From: Pseudomonadota bacterium
Lineage (GTDB): Bacteria > Myxococcota > Polyangia > Polyangiales > Polyangiaceae
DNA: 9,639 nt
NCBI GenBank assembly: GCA_023419055.1
Contig: JAEZYO010000493.1
Location: 1-9,639 of the forward strand
Direction of reading: 5' to 3'
The translations under genes were made by a program, and so were the position numbers. Shown here piece after piece: positions 1 to 6,791 of this stretch (positions within the stretch are counted from its first letter, which is position 1; each line of letters starts with the position of its first letter). Below the pieces are notes generated by a model. It was not told the origin of the DNA. It was given only the letters and a program-made list of their open reading frames with translations, and searched no databases.

Positions 1-770
1 CGCTCGAGCGCTTCGAAGAGCGGGACGGCTCGGTGGTCGCCCATTTCGAGGACGGCTCTCGAGCCGAAGGCAGCGTGCTCGTCGGGGCGGACGGCTTGCG
101 CTCGCGCGTTCGCGCGCAGGTGCTCGGTGAGACCGGCCTCCGGTACTCGGGCTACTCGAGCTACCGCGGCGTCGCGCGAGGTGACGGCTTCGCCGGCAAT
201 GAGACCATGGAGATCTGGGGCCGCGGCGCGCGCTTCGGCATCGTTCCGATCGGTCACGGCGAGACGTACTGGTTCGCCGTCGTGAACGCGCCGGAGAACG
301 AGCAGAGCGACGACCCGCGGGGCTTCGTGCTCTCGCGCTTCACCGGGTTCATGGATCCGGTGCGCTCGGTGGTCGAGGCTACCCCGAGCGAGAACATCCT
401 GCGCACGGACATCCACGACCGCGTGCCCGTCTCGAGCTGGTCCAAGGGGCGCGTGACGCTGCTCGGGGACGCGGCGCATCCGACCACGCCGAACCTCGGT
501 CAGGGCGGCTGCATGGCGATCGAAGACGCGGTCACGCTCGCGCACGCTCTCGCGTCGCGAGCCGACGCAGCGCAAGCCTTCGCGCTCTACGAAGAGCGCC
601 GGGTCGCGCGGACCTCGCGCATCGTCGAAGACTCTTTCAAGTTCGGAAAGATTGCCCAGCTCGAGGGCCGCTTCGGCACCTGGTTGCGCGATCTCGTGCT
701 CGCCGCGACGCCGGCCAAGCTCGTGCGCGAGCGCATGCTCGCCGCCTCCCGCTTCGAACCGCCGCGCTGA
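1..770 (+). CDS. FAD-dependent monooxygenase (group A flavoprotein hydroxylase), C-terminal part
   Basis: The frame is open from base 3, so the gene begins before the window; about 255 residues are visible and the N-terminal GxGxxG dinucleotide-binding region is missing. Two FAD-binding signatures of the group A (PF01494-type) family are present. The first is the DG motif, GADG followed by RSRVR, near fragment residues 29-37. The second is the GD motif, LLGDAAHPTTPNLGQGG, near 154-170, followed by the helix CMAIEDAVTLA. The segment SGYSSYRG is also typical of this family. Such enzymes use FAD, NAD(P)H and O2 to hydroxylate or epoxidise aromatic or isoprenoid-type substrates in the cytoplasm. 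The GD motif resembles zeaxanthin epoxidase, urate hydroxylase and salicylate hydroxylase relatives, but the substrate cannot be read from this fragment. Its stop lies 81 bp before the next start, on the same strand. The family call is firm; the specific reaction is unknown. Confidence 0.88.
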   Translation, partial: LERFEERDGSVVAHFEDGSRAEGSVLVGADGLRSRVRAQVLGETGLRYSGYSSYRGVARGDGFAGNETMEIWGRGARFGIVPIGHGETYWFAVVNAPENEQSDDPRGFVLSRFTGFMDPVRSVVEATPSENILRTDIHDRVPVSSWSKGRVTLLGDAAHPTTPNLGQGGCMAIEDAVTLAHALASRADAAQAFALYEERRVARTSRIVEDSFKFGKIAQLEGRFGTWLRDLVLAATPAKLVRERMLAASRFEPPR

Positions 771-783
771 CTCGGCGCCAAGC

Positions 784-834
784 GGCTCGAGGAGTATTTC
801 GCAGCGCTTCGCCCCGTGGCTAGGACCTCGAGCC
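784..834. repeat. 9-bp inverted repeat between monooxygenase and barrel gene
   Basis: GGCTCGAGG at 784-792 and its exact complement CCTCGAGCC at 826-834 are separated by 33 bases. The repeat fills most of the 81-bp gap between two plus-strand genes. It could fold as a long-loop hairpin in RNA or be a pair of protein sites. Each arm contains CTCGAG, which is itself palindromic and common in this window, so chance is a real possibility. There is no T-run after it, so it is not a classical terminator. Confidence 0.3.
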
Positions 835-851
835 TTAGGCATCATCGGGGC

Positions 852-2198
852 ATGAGGGCTCGTGTGGTCTCGGCTTCGCTGTTCGCCGCGAGCAGCGTCG
901 CGCCGGCCGCGCTCGGGGGCAACCAGGATAGCTACTACATGAGCGGGCAGGCGGCGCTCCAGGCCGGCGCGGTGACGGCGGACGCGCGCGGCGGAGGCGC
1001 CATCTGGTATAACCCTGCGGGGTTGGCGGAGATCCGCGGCCTCCGGCTCGACGTGGGGGCCAACGCCTTCCGCTTCGATTTCGGAGGCGCCCCGGATCTC
1101 GACCCGGTCGACGCGAAGGACGCCGAGATCACGCGCCTGCGCAGCATCAATTTCGGCTCGGTGCCGGCGGCCATGACGCTCACTCACCGCTTCGGCGACG
1201 TCGGCGTGGGCTTCGGCCTGTTCGTCCCCACCGACGACACGATGTACCTCCGCTCCCAGGTCACGGAGACCACGCAGAGCCAGCGGCGCGCCGCCGAGCT
1301 CGGGCTGGACGCTCACTCCACCCTGTCGGACTACTATCTCGGCCCCGCCCTGGGCCTGAGGCTCGGCCCGCAGCTCCGCGTCGGCGCGAGCCTGTTCGTG
1401 AACTACAAGACCTCGCTCGCGGGCTCCGTGGTCGAGGGCAACATCGCCGATCGCGAAGGCGCGCTCGACGTGGCCTTCGTCGATCACGACACCGACGACT
1501 GGCAGCAATTCGGGGCTCGAGCGGTGTTCGGCGTTCAGCTTCACCCGGATCGCCACTTCAGCTGTGGCATCGCGGTCCGCACGCCGGTGCTGAGGCTCTA
1601 CCAGGTCCGTCAAAGGGTGAAGGTGAGGCTCGTCGCCGAGCACGAAGAGCGGCCGGTCGCGAACAATGATTTCGACGAGACCAGCGGCTTCGACGCGGAG
1701 GTCATCGCGCCGACGCGCGTGCAGCTCGGCCTATCCCAAAGCCTCGGGCCCTGGCGCGTCGCAGCCGAGGCGAACTACCTCTTCCCGTTCGAGGACAGCG
1801 AGCAGCAAATAGAGACGCTCGCGGTCGCGAACGCGCGGGCGGGCCTGCGCTACGAGGTCTCTCCCACGTTCAAGATAGGGGGCGGCCTGTTTACGGACCG
1901 CGCGACCACGGACCCGAAGAGCTTCACGCAGACGGGGCTCGACTATTACGGCATCACGGTGGCCGGTGAGCTCTCGACGCCGTACCGGACGATCCAGAAG
2001 GGCGACGAGACCTTCGCCGCGCCACACTCGCTCGTCTTCGCCACCGGCGTCGCCCTGAGCTACGCCGCGGGCTTCGGGCGCGTGGTGCGGGCGGACGTGG
2101 TGACGGGCGAGGACGCCACGCTCACGATCGTGGAGGTGCCGACTCGCGCGGTCGCGCACGAGCTCATCTTGCACGTGACTTCGTCGCTGGGCGAATGA
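852..2198 (+). CDS. FadL/OMPP1-family outer membrane transport protein
   Basis: Predicted outer-membrane beta-barrel of about 448 residues. I chose the ATG at 852, not the in-frame GTG at 816, because it places a signal peptide at the very N-terminus: MRARVVSASLFAASSVAPAA, probably cleaved near residue 20-22. After cleavage comes the family hallmark of OMPP1/FadL/TodX proteins (PF03349). This is a region with a GGGAIWYNPAGLA core at residues 47-59, matching the conserved NPAGL that follows the N-terminal plug. The rest alternates short polar and hydrophobic stretches typical of barrel strands. Members move hydrophobic compounds such as fatty acids or aromatics across the outer membrane. The C-terminus (LHVTSSLGE) lacks the usual final aromatic residue, so divergence is possible. 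A weak GGGG lies just before the ATG. The adjacent monooxygenase might act on an imported compound, but only proximity suggests it. Confidence 0.72.
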   Translation: MRARVVSASLFAASSVAPAALGGNQDSYYMSGQAALQAGAVTADARGGGAIWYNPAGLAEIRGLRLDVGANAFRFDFGGAPDLDPVDAKDAEITRLRSINFGSVPAAMTLTHRFGDVGVGFGLFVPTDDTMYLRSQVTETTQSQRRAAELGLDAHSTLSDYYLGPALGLRLGPQLRVGASLFVNYKTSLAGSVVEGNIADREGALDVAFVDHDTDDWQQFGARAVFGVQLHPDRHFSCGIAVRTPVLRLYQVRQRVKVRLVAEHEERPVANNDFDETSGFDAEVIAPTRVQLGLSQSLGPWRVAAEANYLFPFEDSEQQIETLAVANARAGLRYEVSPTFKIGGGLFTDRATTDPKSFTQTGLDYYGITVAGELSTPYRTIQKGDETFAAPHSLVFATGVALSYAAGFGRVVRADVVTGEDATLTIVEVPTRAVAHELILHVTSSLGE

Positions 2199-2228
2199 CT
2201 CGGCTCGGGCGGCCGCCGGCCTCTCCGC
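2199..2228. other. Short convergent intergenic region with GC palindrome
   Basis: Only 30 bp separate the stop of the plus-strand barrel gene from the stop of the minus-strand cysA. They contain the 10-bp palindrome GGCGGCCGCC at 2208-2217, with no T-run on either side. It may slow polymerase from both directions, but no intrinsic terminator can be claimed, and Rho-dependent ending is equally possible. Confidence 0.3.
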
Positions 2229-3296
2229 TCAGATCTGGTAGTCCTGACGGAAGAGCTTCACGTCGTCGACGTCGACGAGCACGCTGTCGCCGCGCTCGAT
2301 GCCGCGAGACTCGAACTCCTGCTTCGTCATCTGTACGCTCATCGGATCGCCTCCGGGCAGCGTGAGCAAGAGCTTGACGTAGCCGCCGACGCGCATGGAG
2401 CGTTCGACGCGCGCGACGGCGAGGCTGTCCGCCGGCGGGACGGGCGTCTTGTAGATTCGGATGTCGTGGGGCCGGACGAAGGCGTGCACGGGCTCCCCGT
2501 CGACGACACCGGCCGGCGCTTGGAGCGTCTTCTGGCCGAGGCGAGCCTGGCCGTCTCGCACGGTCGCGCTGATCACGTTGGAGCCTCCCAAGAAGGAGGC
2601 GACGAAGGCGGTCGCGGGGTGATCGTAGAGATCATGCGGGGACCCCGCCTGAGCGACCTTTCCCTCGTTCAAGAGCACGATGTGGTCGGAGAGCTCGAGC
2701 GCCTCTTCTTGATCGTGCGTGACGAGCAGAGTGGTCACGTGCGTCTTCTCGTGGAACTCGCGCAGCCAATCGCGGAGCTCGACGCGCACCCGAGCGTCCA
2801 GCGCCCCGAAGGGCTCGTCCAAGAGGAGCACGCGCGGATCCGTCGCGAGAGCGCGCGCGAGCGCGACGCGCTGGCGTTGCCCACCGGAGAGCTGCGCCGG
2901 AAAGCGATGCCCGTAGTCGGCGAGCTGCACCAGCGAAAGGAGCTCGGCGACGCGGGCGCGCACGTCCTCCTTCTTCGTCTTTCGCACGGAGAGCCCGAAG
3001 CCGACGTTGTCCGCCACGGTCATGTGCTTGAAGAGCGCGTAGTTCTGGAACACGAAGCCGACGCCGCGGTCCTGCACCTTCGCCCGCGTGATGTCCTTGT
3101 CGACCAGCCGAATCGTGCCGCTGTCGGGCTGCTCGAGGCCGGCGATCATGCGTAAAATGGTCGATTTCCCCGAGCCGGAGGGGCCGAGCAGGGTCGTGAT
3201 GCCGCGCTCCTTGGCGGTGAAGCTGACTCGGTCCACCGCCGCCACGTCTTTGCGGTTACCGAAGTGCTTGCTGAGGTTTTCGACGGCGACGGTCAC
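2229..3296 (-). CDS. cysA: Sulfate/thiosulfate ABC transporter ATP-binding protein CysA
   Basis: Cytoplasmic ATPase of 355 residues, the normal length for CysA, that powers sulfate or thiosulfate import through CysT-CysW. All nucleotide-binding motifs are intact: Walker A GPSGSGKST at 38-46, Q-loop Gln84 in FVFQNYALF, signature LSGGQRQR at 136-143, Walker B LLLDEPFGALD at 157-167 and the switch His194 in VTHDQEEAL. The C-terminal 120 residues look like the TOBE-type regulatory region of the sulfate/molybdate/spermidine subfamily. The start is GTG at 3296, with AAGGAG at 3304-3309 seven bases upstream. It overlaps the cysW stop as GTGA, which indicates translational coupling and equal dosage with the permeases. 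The sulfate assignment rests mainly on the neighbouring cysP, cysT and cysW, since CysA alone resembles other ATPases of this class. Confidence 0.95.
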   Translation of the reverse strand: MTVAVENLSKHFGNRKDVAAVDRVSFTAKERGITTLLGPSGSGKSTILRMIAGLEQPDSGTIRLVDKDITRAKVQDRGVGFVFQNYALFKHMTVADNVGFGLSVRKTKKEDVRARVAELLSLVQLADYGHRFPAQLSGGQRQRVALARALATDPRVLLLDEPFGALDARVRVELRDWLREFHEKTHVTTLLVTHDQEEALELSDHIVLLNEGKVAQAGSPHDLYDHPATAFVASFLGGSNVISATVRDGQARLGQKTLQAPAGVVDGEPVHAFVRPHDIRIYKTPVPPADSLAVARVERSMRVGGYVKLLLTLPGGDPMSVQMTKQEFESRGIERGDSVLVDVDDVKLFRQDYQI

Positions 3297-4246
3297 GGGA
3301 CGACTCCTTCGGCGCGCTCGGCGGCGGCCAGGGCTTCTGCGGGCGCGATGGTCTTCTCGGCGGCGCCCGCTGGGGCGCGCTGGTGCCCCTGCGCCTGGAG
3401 CACCTCGAGGCCCTTTTTGATCACGAGCGTCAACAGGGCAAGCAGGGCGAGCAGCGAGGAGACCGCGAACGCACCCACGAAGTTGTACTCGTTGTAGAGG
3501 ATCTCGACGTGGAGCGGCATGGTGTTGGTCTCGCCGCGGATGTGCCCGGACACCACCGAGACCGCGCCGAACTCACCCATGGCGCGCGCGTTGCAGAGGA
3601 TGACGCCGTAGAGCAGGCCCCACTTGATGTTGGGCAGCGTGACGCGCGTCAGGATCTGAAAGCCACTCGCGCCCAGCGTCAGGGCCGCTTCCTCTTCGTC
3701 GGAGCCCTGCGCCTCCATCACGGCCAGCACTTCGCGCGCGACGATCGGGAAGGTGACGAAACAGGTGGCGAGCACGATGCCCGGAACCGCGAAAATGACC
3801 TTGAAATCGTGCTCGGAGAGGGTCGGGCCGAACCAGCCCTGGGAGCCGAAGAGCAGGACGAACACCAGGCCCGAAATCACCGGCGAGACGCTGAACGGCA
3901 GATCGATCAGCGTGACCAGCGCGCTTCGACCCCAGAACTTGTACTTCGAGAGCAACCACGCCGCCCCGACTCCGAACACGAGGTTCAGGGGCACCGCGAT
4001 GCCCGCCGTCAGCAAGGTGAGCTTGATGGCCGACGCCGTGTAAGGGTCCGATAGCGCTTCGAAGAACGGCCCCACGCCTTTGGAGAAGGCGGTGCCGAAC
4101 ACGACGCAGAGCGGAAGCACGAGCAAGAGGCCCAGGAAGCCGAGGGCTATGCCGATCAGGAGCCTGCGCACCCAGGGAGGCTCTGCGGTCGCGGGTGAGC
4201 GCTCGCTTACCTCCGCGCGCCCGAAGTGAGTGACGGCGCCGCTCAC
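3293..4246 (-). CDS. cysW: Sulfate ABC transporter permease CysW
   Basis: Inner-membrane permease of 317 residues that pairs with CysT to form the sulfate channel. About six hydrophobic helices are visible, the first near residues 28-52. CysW-type signatures are [14 protein letters not shown] at 114-127, the EAA coupling loop at 186-206 (EAALTLGAS...LPNI) that docks onto CysA, and the stretch [18 protein letters not shown] at 221-238. The reading frame is open far upstream, but I place the start at GTG 4246. There GGAGG (4255-4259) sits eight bases ahead and the codon overlaps the cysT stop as GTGA; residues further upstream are arginine-rich nonsense antisense to no known fold. The protein carries a hydrophilic 25-residue N-terminal extension and an Ala/Glu-rich tail after residue 285. 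These look like lineage-specific additions. Confidence 0.93.
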   Translation of the reverse strand: MSGAVTHFGRAEVSERSPATAEPPWVRRLLIGIALGFLGLLLVLPLCVVFGTAFSKGVGPFFEALSDPYTASAIKLTLLTAGIAVPLNLVFGVGAAWLLSKYKFWGRSALVTLIDLPFSVSPVISGLVFVLLFGSQGWFGPTLSEHDFKVIFAVPGIVLATCFVTFPIVAREVLAVMEAQGSDEEEAALTLGASGFQILTRVTLPNIKWGLLYGVILCNARAMGEFGAVSVVSGHIRGETNTMPLHVEILYNEYNFVGAFAVSSLLALLALLTLVIKKGLEVLQAQGHQRAPAGAAEKTIAPAEALAAAERAEGVVP

Positions 4247-5061
4247 GCTACGCTCCTCCGGAACCAGCGCTGCAGGAGGTTCACGCACAGGAGCACGACG
4301 AAAGAGGCGCTGAGCATCACGCTCGCGAGCGCCGTGGCCCCGGCGTAGTCGTACTGTTCGAGCTTCGTGACGATGAGGAGCGGCACGATCTCGGTCTTCA
4401 GCGGCATGTTGCCGGAGATGAACACCACCGAGCCGTACTCGCCGAGAGCGCGCGCGAAGGCGAGCGCGAAGCCGGTGAGGAGCGCGGGGAGCAGGGCGGG
4501 GAAGAGCACCCGACGAAAGGTCTGGAAGCGCGAGGCGCCGAGCACCGCGGCGGCCTCTTCCACGTCCTTCTCGAGCTCCTCCAGCACCGGCTGCACGGTG
4601 CGCACCACGAACGGGATGCCGATGAAGGTGAGCGCGGTGATCACGCCGAGCCGCGTGAACGCGACCTTGATCCCGAGCGGCTCGAGATATTGGCCGAGCC
4701 AGCCCGTCTGCGAGTAGACGGTGGTGAGCGCGATGCCGGCGACGGCCGTGGGTAGCGCGAACGGCAAATCGACCAAGCCGTCGGCGATGGAGCGACCCGG
4801 GAACGAGTAGCGCACGAGCACCCACGCCACGATCAGCCCGAAGAAGGCGTTGATGAGCGCGCTCACGAGCGAGGTGGTGAAGGTGAGCTCGTAGGCGGCG
4901 AGGGCTCGATCGTCGGTGACCGTCTCCCAGAACGTCGAGAAGTCGACGGTGCTCGCCTTGAGGAAGAGCGCGGCGAGCGGCAGCAGCACGAGCAGGCCGA
5001 GGTACGTGACGCTGTACCCGAGGGTCAGCCCGAATCCAGGTAAAACTCCGGTCTTTTTCAT
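4243..5061 (-). CDS. cysT: Sulfate ABC transporter permease CysT (CysU)
   Basis: Inner-membrane permease of 272 residues, close to the usual CysT length. The start ATG at 5061 gives [20 protein letters not shown], a typical short cytoplasmic N-terminus running into the first helix. Family signatures include [16 protein letters not shown] at 97-112, the EAA loop [13 protein letters not shown] at 168-180 with LFPALLP after it, and [18 protein letters not shown] at 203-220, which is diagnostic of the CysT/ModB group. Together with CysW it forms the transmembrane path, with CysA on the inside and CysP delivering sulfate outside. This is the only junction of the operon without overlap: 25 bp separate it from the cysP stop, and only a weak GGCGG precedes the ATG. 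Its own stop overlaps cysW. Confidence 0.95.
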   Translation of the reverse strand: MKKTGVLPGFGLTLGYSVTYLGLLVLLPLAALFLKASTVDFSTFWETVTDDRALAAYELTFTTSLVSALINAFFGLIVAWVLVRYSFPGRSIADGLVDLPFALPTAVAGIALTTVYSQTGWLGQYLEPLGIKVAFTRLGVITALTFIGIPFVVRTVQPVLEELEKDVEEAAAVLGASRFQTFRRVLFPALLPALLTGFALAFARALGEYGSVVFISGNMPLKTEIVPLLIVTKLEQYDYAGATALASVMLSASFVVLLCVNLLQRWFRRSVA

Positions 5062-5070
5062 GTGCTGCCG

Positions 5071-5082
5071 CCGAGCGCTCGG
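5071..5082. repeat. 12-bp palindrome in the cysP-cysT gap
   Basis: CCGAGCGCTCGG is a perfect palindrome placed just after the cysP stop and ten bases before the cysT ATG. In RNA it could form a four-pair stem with a GCGC loop. Stems in this position often protect the upstream message or lower permease expression relative to the binding protein, but this one is short and unproven. Confidence 0.35.
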
Positions 5083-5086
5083 AAGT

Positions 5087-6163
5087 TCACTTCTTGGCTT
5101 TGTAGACGGCGTCGAAGGTGCCGCCGTCGTCGAAGTGCGTCTTCTGCGCCTTGTCCCAGCCACCGAAGACCTCGTCCACGCTGAAGAGCGCGACGCTCGC
5201 GAACTCGCTCTGGTGCTTCTTCAGGATCTCGGGATCGGTCGGGCGGTAGTGGTGCTTGACCGCGAGCTCCTGGCCTTCGGGGCTGTAAAGGAAGGAGAGG
5301 TATTCTTCGGCCACCTTTCGGGTGCCGCGCTTTTCCACGACCTTGTCGACCACGGTGACCGGGGGCTCGGCGAGGATGCTCACGGACGGAACGACGATCT
5401 CGAGCTTGTCCGCACCGACCTCTTTGACGGTCAGGGCAGCTTCGTTCTCCCAGGTGAGGAGCACGTCGCCGATGTTGCGCTCGGCGAAGGTCGTGGTGGA
5501 GCCGCGCGCGCCGGAGTCCAAGACAGGCACGTTGGCGAGCAGCTTCCCGACGAAATCCTTGGCCTTCGCCTCATCACCGCCGGGCTGACGGAGCGCGTAG
5601 CCCCAGGCAGCGAGATAGACGTAGCGTGCACCCCCGGACGTCTTCGGGTTGGGGGTGATGACCTCTACGCCCGGCTTGATCAGATCGGACCAATCTTTGA
5701 TGCCCTTGGGGTTGCCCTTCCGCACGACGAACACGATGGGCGAGGTGTAGGGCGAGCTCCGGTGCGGCAGGCGCTCGCGCCAGTTCGGCGGGATCAGGTT
5801 GCCCCTCTTGTTGAGCTGATCGACGTCGTAGGAGAGCGCGAGCGTGACGACGTCCGCTTCCAGGCCGTCGATGACGGCGCGCGCCTGCTTGCCGCCGCCG
5901 CCGTGCGACTGCTTGACGGTCACGAGTTGACCGCCGGCCTTCTTCTTCCAGTGCTCGGCGAAGAGTTTGTTGTACTCCGAGTAGAACTCACGCGTCGGAT
6001 CGTACGAGACGTTGAGCAGGGATACCTCGGCGAGAGGGGCTGCCCCCGCGCTCGCACCGCTACCCGCAGGGTCGTTCGAGGCGCTGCTCTTGCTGCAGCC
6101 GAGCAGCACGAAGAAGGATGCCAGTATCAAGGTGAGAGAGCGGGCAAGAGAAGCGCTGTTCAT
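5087..6163 (-). CDS. cysP: Sulfate-binding lipoprotein of the ABC importer (CysP/Sbp)
   Basis: Extracytoplasmic substrate-binding protein of 358 residues that captures sulfate or thiosulfate for CysTWA. The start is ATG at 6163, followed by a signal sequence (hydrophobic residues 9-21) and a lipobox FVLLGC with the lipidated cysteine at 23, then a Ser/Ala/Gly spacer. Mature-domain signatures of the Sbp/CysP family are all present: [10 protein letters not shown] at 52-61, [20 protein letters not shown] at 85-104, [19 protein letters not shown] at 172-190, and [20 protein letters not shown] at 216-235 followed by LTWENEA. Most Gram-negative homologues are soluble periplasmic proteins, so the lipid anchor is a small peculiarity. 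The ATG overlaps the regulator stop as ATGA and has a poor ribosome site (a CAACGAT tandem repeat precedes it), so translation probably depends on coupling. Sbp and CysP cannot be separated with certainty by eye. Confidence 0.94.
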   Translation of the reverse strand: MNSASLARSLTLILASFFVLLGCSKSSASNDPAGSGASAGAAPLAEVSLLNVSYDPTREFYSEYNKLFAEHWKKKAGGQLVTVKQSHGGGGKQARAVIDGLEADVVTLALSYDVDQLNKRGNLIPPNWRERLPHRSSPYTSPIVFVVRKGNPKGIKDWSDLIKPGVEVITPNPKTSGGARYVYLAAWGYALRQPGGDEAKAKDFVGKLLANVPVLDSGARGSTTTFAERNIGDVLLTWENEAALTVKEVGADKLEIVVPSVSILAEPPVTVVDKVVEKRGTRKVAEEYLSFLYSPEGQELAVKHHYRPTDPEILKKHQSEFASVALFSVDEVFGGWDKAQKTHFDDGGTFDAVYKAKK

Positions 6164-6624
6164 CGTTGATCGTTGCTTTCGAGACTTTCGTCGGGGAGAT
6201 AGAGAGCGCTCTCGGGCTGGCTGCGATCGAGGTCCGTGAGCCGCTGGGACTCCAAGTGCTTCCAGACCAGTCGCGGCAGATGAACCAGAGCGCGCTCGGT
6301 GGGACAGGCGTCGGTGCCTGGACATTGCGCGCAGCGGCGTGGGCTCGAGCTCAGGCACGCGAACGGAAAGAGGTCGCCGTCCACGGCCCTCACGACCTGA
6401 GCCACGGAGAGCTCGGTCGGGGGTTGACTGAGCACGTAGCCGCCACCCTGCCCGCGGCGGCTCTCCACGAGCCCCTCGCGCAAAAGCTCGCGCAGGATGG
6501 CCTCGAGGAAGCGGCGAGGCACGGCTTCGGCACCCGACAGCTCGCGCGCAGACCCGTAAAAATTCGGGCTTTCTGCGAGATGCAGCAGCGCTCGAAGCGC
6601 GTAGGCGGTGCGGCGGGTGAGCAA
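6160..6624 (-). CDS. Rrf2-family transcriptional regulator with four-cysteine cluster region
   Basis: A 154-residue Rrf2-type repressor/activator (IscR, RirA, NsrR, CymR family). The N-terminus [18 protein letters not shown] is the family signature. A winged helix follows, with a recognition-helix region [19 protein letters not shown] at 37-55 and a wing [11 protein letters not shown] at 56-66. Four cysteines lie in the ligand region: C90, C98, C101 and C107 (C-X7-C-X2-C-X5-C). C90, C98 and C107 closely match the three-cysteine spacing of Fe-S members such as RirA. A 30-residue polar tail follows residue 124. The only usable start is TTG at 6624, since an in-frame stop lies upstream and AGAGG sits four bases ahead. 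The stop overlaps cysP, so regulator and transporter are co-transcribed and probably autoregulated. Sensing an Fe-S cluster, iron or cysteine status is inference from the family; the signal is not known. Confidence 0.9.
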   Translation of the reverse strand: MLTRRTAYALRALLHLAESPNFYGSARELSGAEAVPRRFLEAILRELLREGLVESRRGQGGGYVLSQPPTELSVAQVVRAVDGDLFPFACLSSSPRRCAQCPGTDACPTERALVHLPRLVWKHLESQRLTDLDRSQPESALYLPDESLESNDQR

Positions 6625-6653
6625 TGAACCTCTAGTTTGTTGGTAGGGTTAGG

Positions 6654-6681
6654 AGGGTAATGGAACGAGCTGGCGAGTCAA
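6654..6681 (-). promoter_or_regulatory. Candidate sigma-70 promoter of the Rrf2-cysPTWA operon
   Basis: Read on the minus strand, TTGACT (6681-6676) is followed after 16 bases by TACCCT (6659-6654). The -35 element matches the consensus at five of six positions, and the -10 keeps the key TA...T bases. Predicted transcription would start near 6647, giving a leader of about 23 bases before the TTG start at 6624, with AGAGG inside it. Spacing and placement are good; the -10 is weak, which suits a regulated promoter. Confidence 0.5.
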
Positions 6682-6683
6682 TG

Positions 6684-6703
6684 GCCAAATAGCGCCAAGT
6701 ATC
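6684..6703. repeat. 10-bp direct repeat upstream of the operon promoter
   Basis: GCCAAATAGC (6684-6693) and GCCAAGTATC (6694-6703) are adjacent copies matching at eight of ten positions, with the GCCAA cores exactly one helical turn apart. They lie directly between the -35 box and the inverted repeat at 6704-6728. Sites in phase on one face of the helix are typical of regulator binding, but two short copies could also arise by chance. Confidence 0.35.
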
Positions 6704-6728
6704 AATTCCTATATCTCTTGTAGGAATT
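6704..6728. promoter_or_regulatory. Perfect 8-bp inverted repeat, candidate Rrf2 operator
   Basis: AATTCCTA (6704-6711) and TAGGAATT (6721-6728) are exact complements separated by nine bases, a 25-bp dyad of the size bound by Rrf2 dimers. The arms are A/T-rich in a very G/C-rich genome. The dyad is centred about 70 bases before the predicted transcription start and upstream of the -35 box, a position more usual for an activator site than for simple blocking. From memory, the GGAATT half-site is reminiscent of CymR-type operators in Firmicutes; this is unverified. Confidence 0.5.
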
Positions 6729-6735
6729 AGGAGTC

Positions 6736-6759
6736 GGGCCCCATCCTGCGACGGGGCCC
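6736..6759 (-). terminator. GC hairpin after the PAP2/haloperoxidase-like gene
   Basis: GGGCCCC (6736-6742) pairs with GGGGCCC (6753-6759) around a ten-base loop, 26 bases after the minus-strand stop at 6785. All seven pairs are G-C. The sequence after it on the minus strand is GACTCCTAATT rather than a run of T, so termination would be imperfect. Some read-through into the regulator operon is possible. Confidence 0.45.
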
Positions 6760-6764
6760 CGAGC

Positions 6765-6791
6765 GATCAGCGCGATCAGCGCGATCAGCGC
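6765..6791. repeat. Three tandem copies of GATCAGCGC across the stop codon
   Basis: Three perfect 9-bp copies lie at 6765-6773, 6774-6782 and 6783-6791. Because the unit is a multiple of three and contains TCA, the minus-strand gene ending here meets three in-frame TGA stops, the first at 6787-6785. It looks like a slippage-derived microrepeat that secures termination of translation. Confidence 0.7.

Noticed and set aside
4247..4825. Upstream extension of the cysW reading frame by 193 codons
   Set aside because: The extension overlaps most of cysT in another frame and is an Arg/His-rich shadow; a ribosome site and GTGA overlap fix the start at 4246.
5301..5500. Possible frameshift or truncation in cysP
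   Set aside because: The frame is continuous from lipobox to stop, with all family motifs in order.
4916..6169. Plus-strand 417-codon open frame opposite cysP and cysT
   Set aside because: It lies antisense to well-supported genes, has no recognisable motif, and its composition (Arg, Gly, Val, Asp) is what high-G/C third-position bias produces on the opposite strand.
6166..6627. Plus-strand 153-codon open frame opposite the Rrf2 gene
   Set aside because: No recognisable domain, and the opposite strand encodes a convincing Rrf2 protein.
6625..6784. Possible small RNA or riboswitch (for example an S-adenosylmethionine type) before the sulfur operon
   Set aside because: The predicted leader is only about 23 bases, too short for a riboswitch aptamer, and no such fold is visible.
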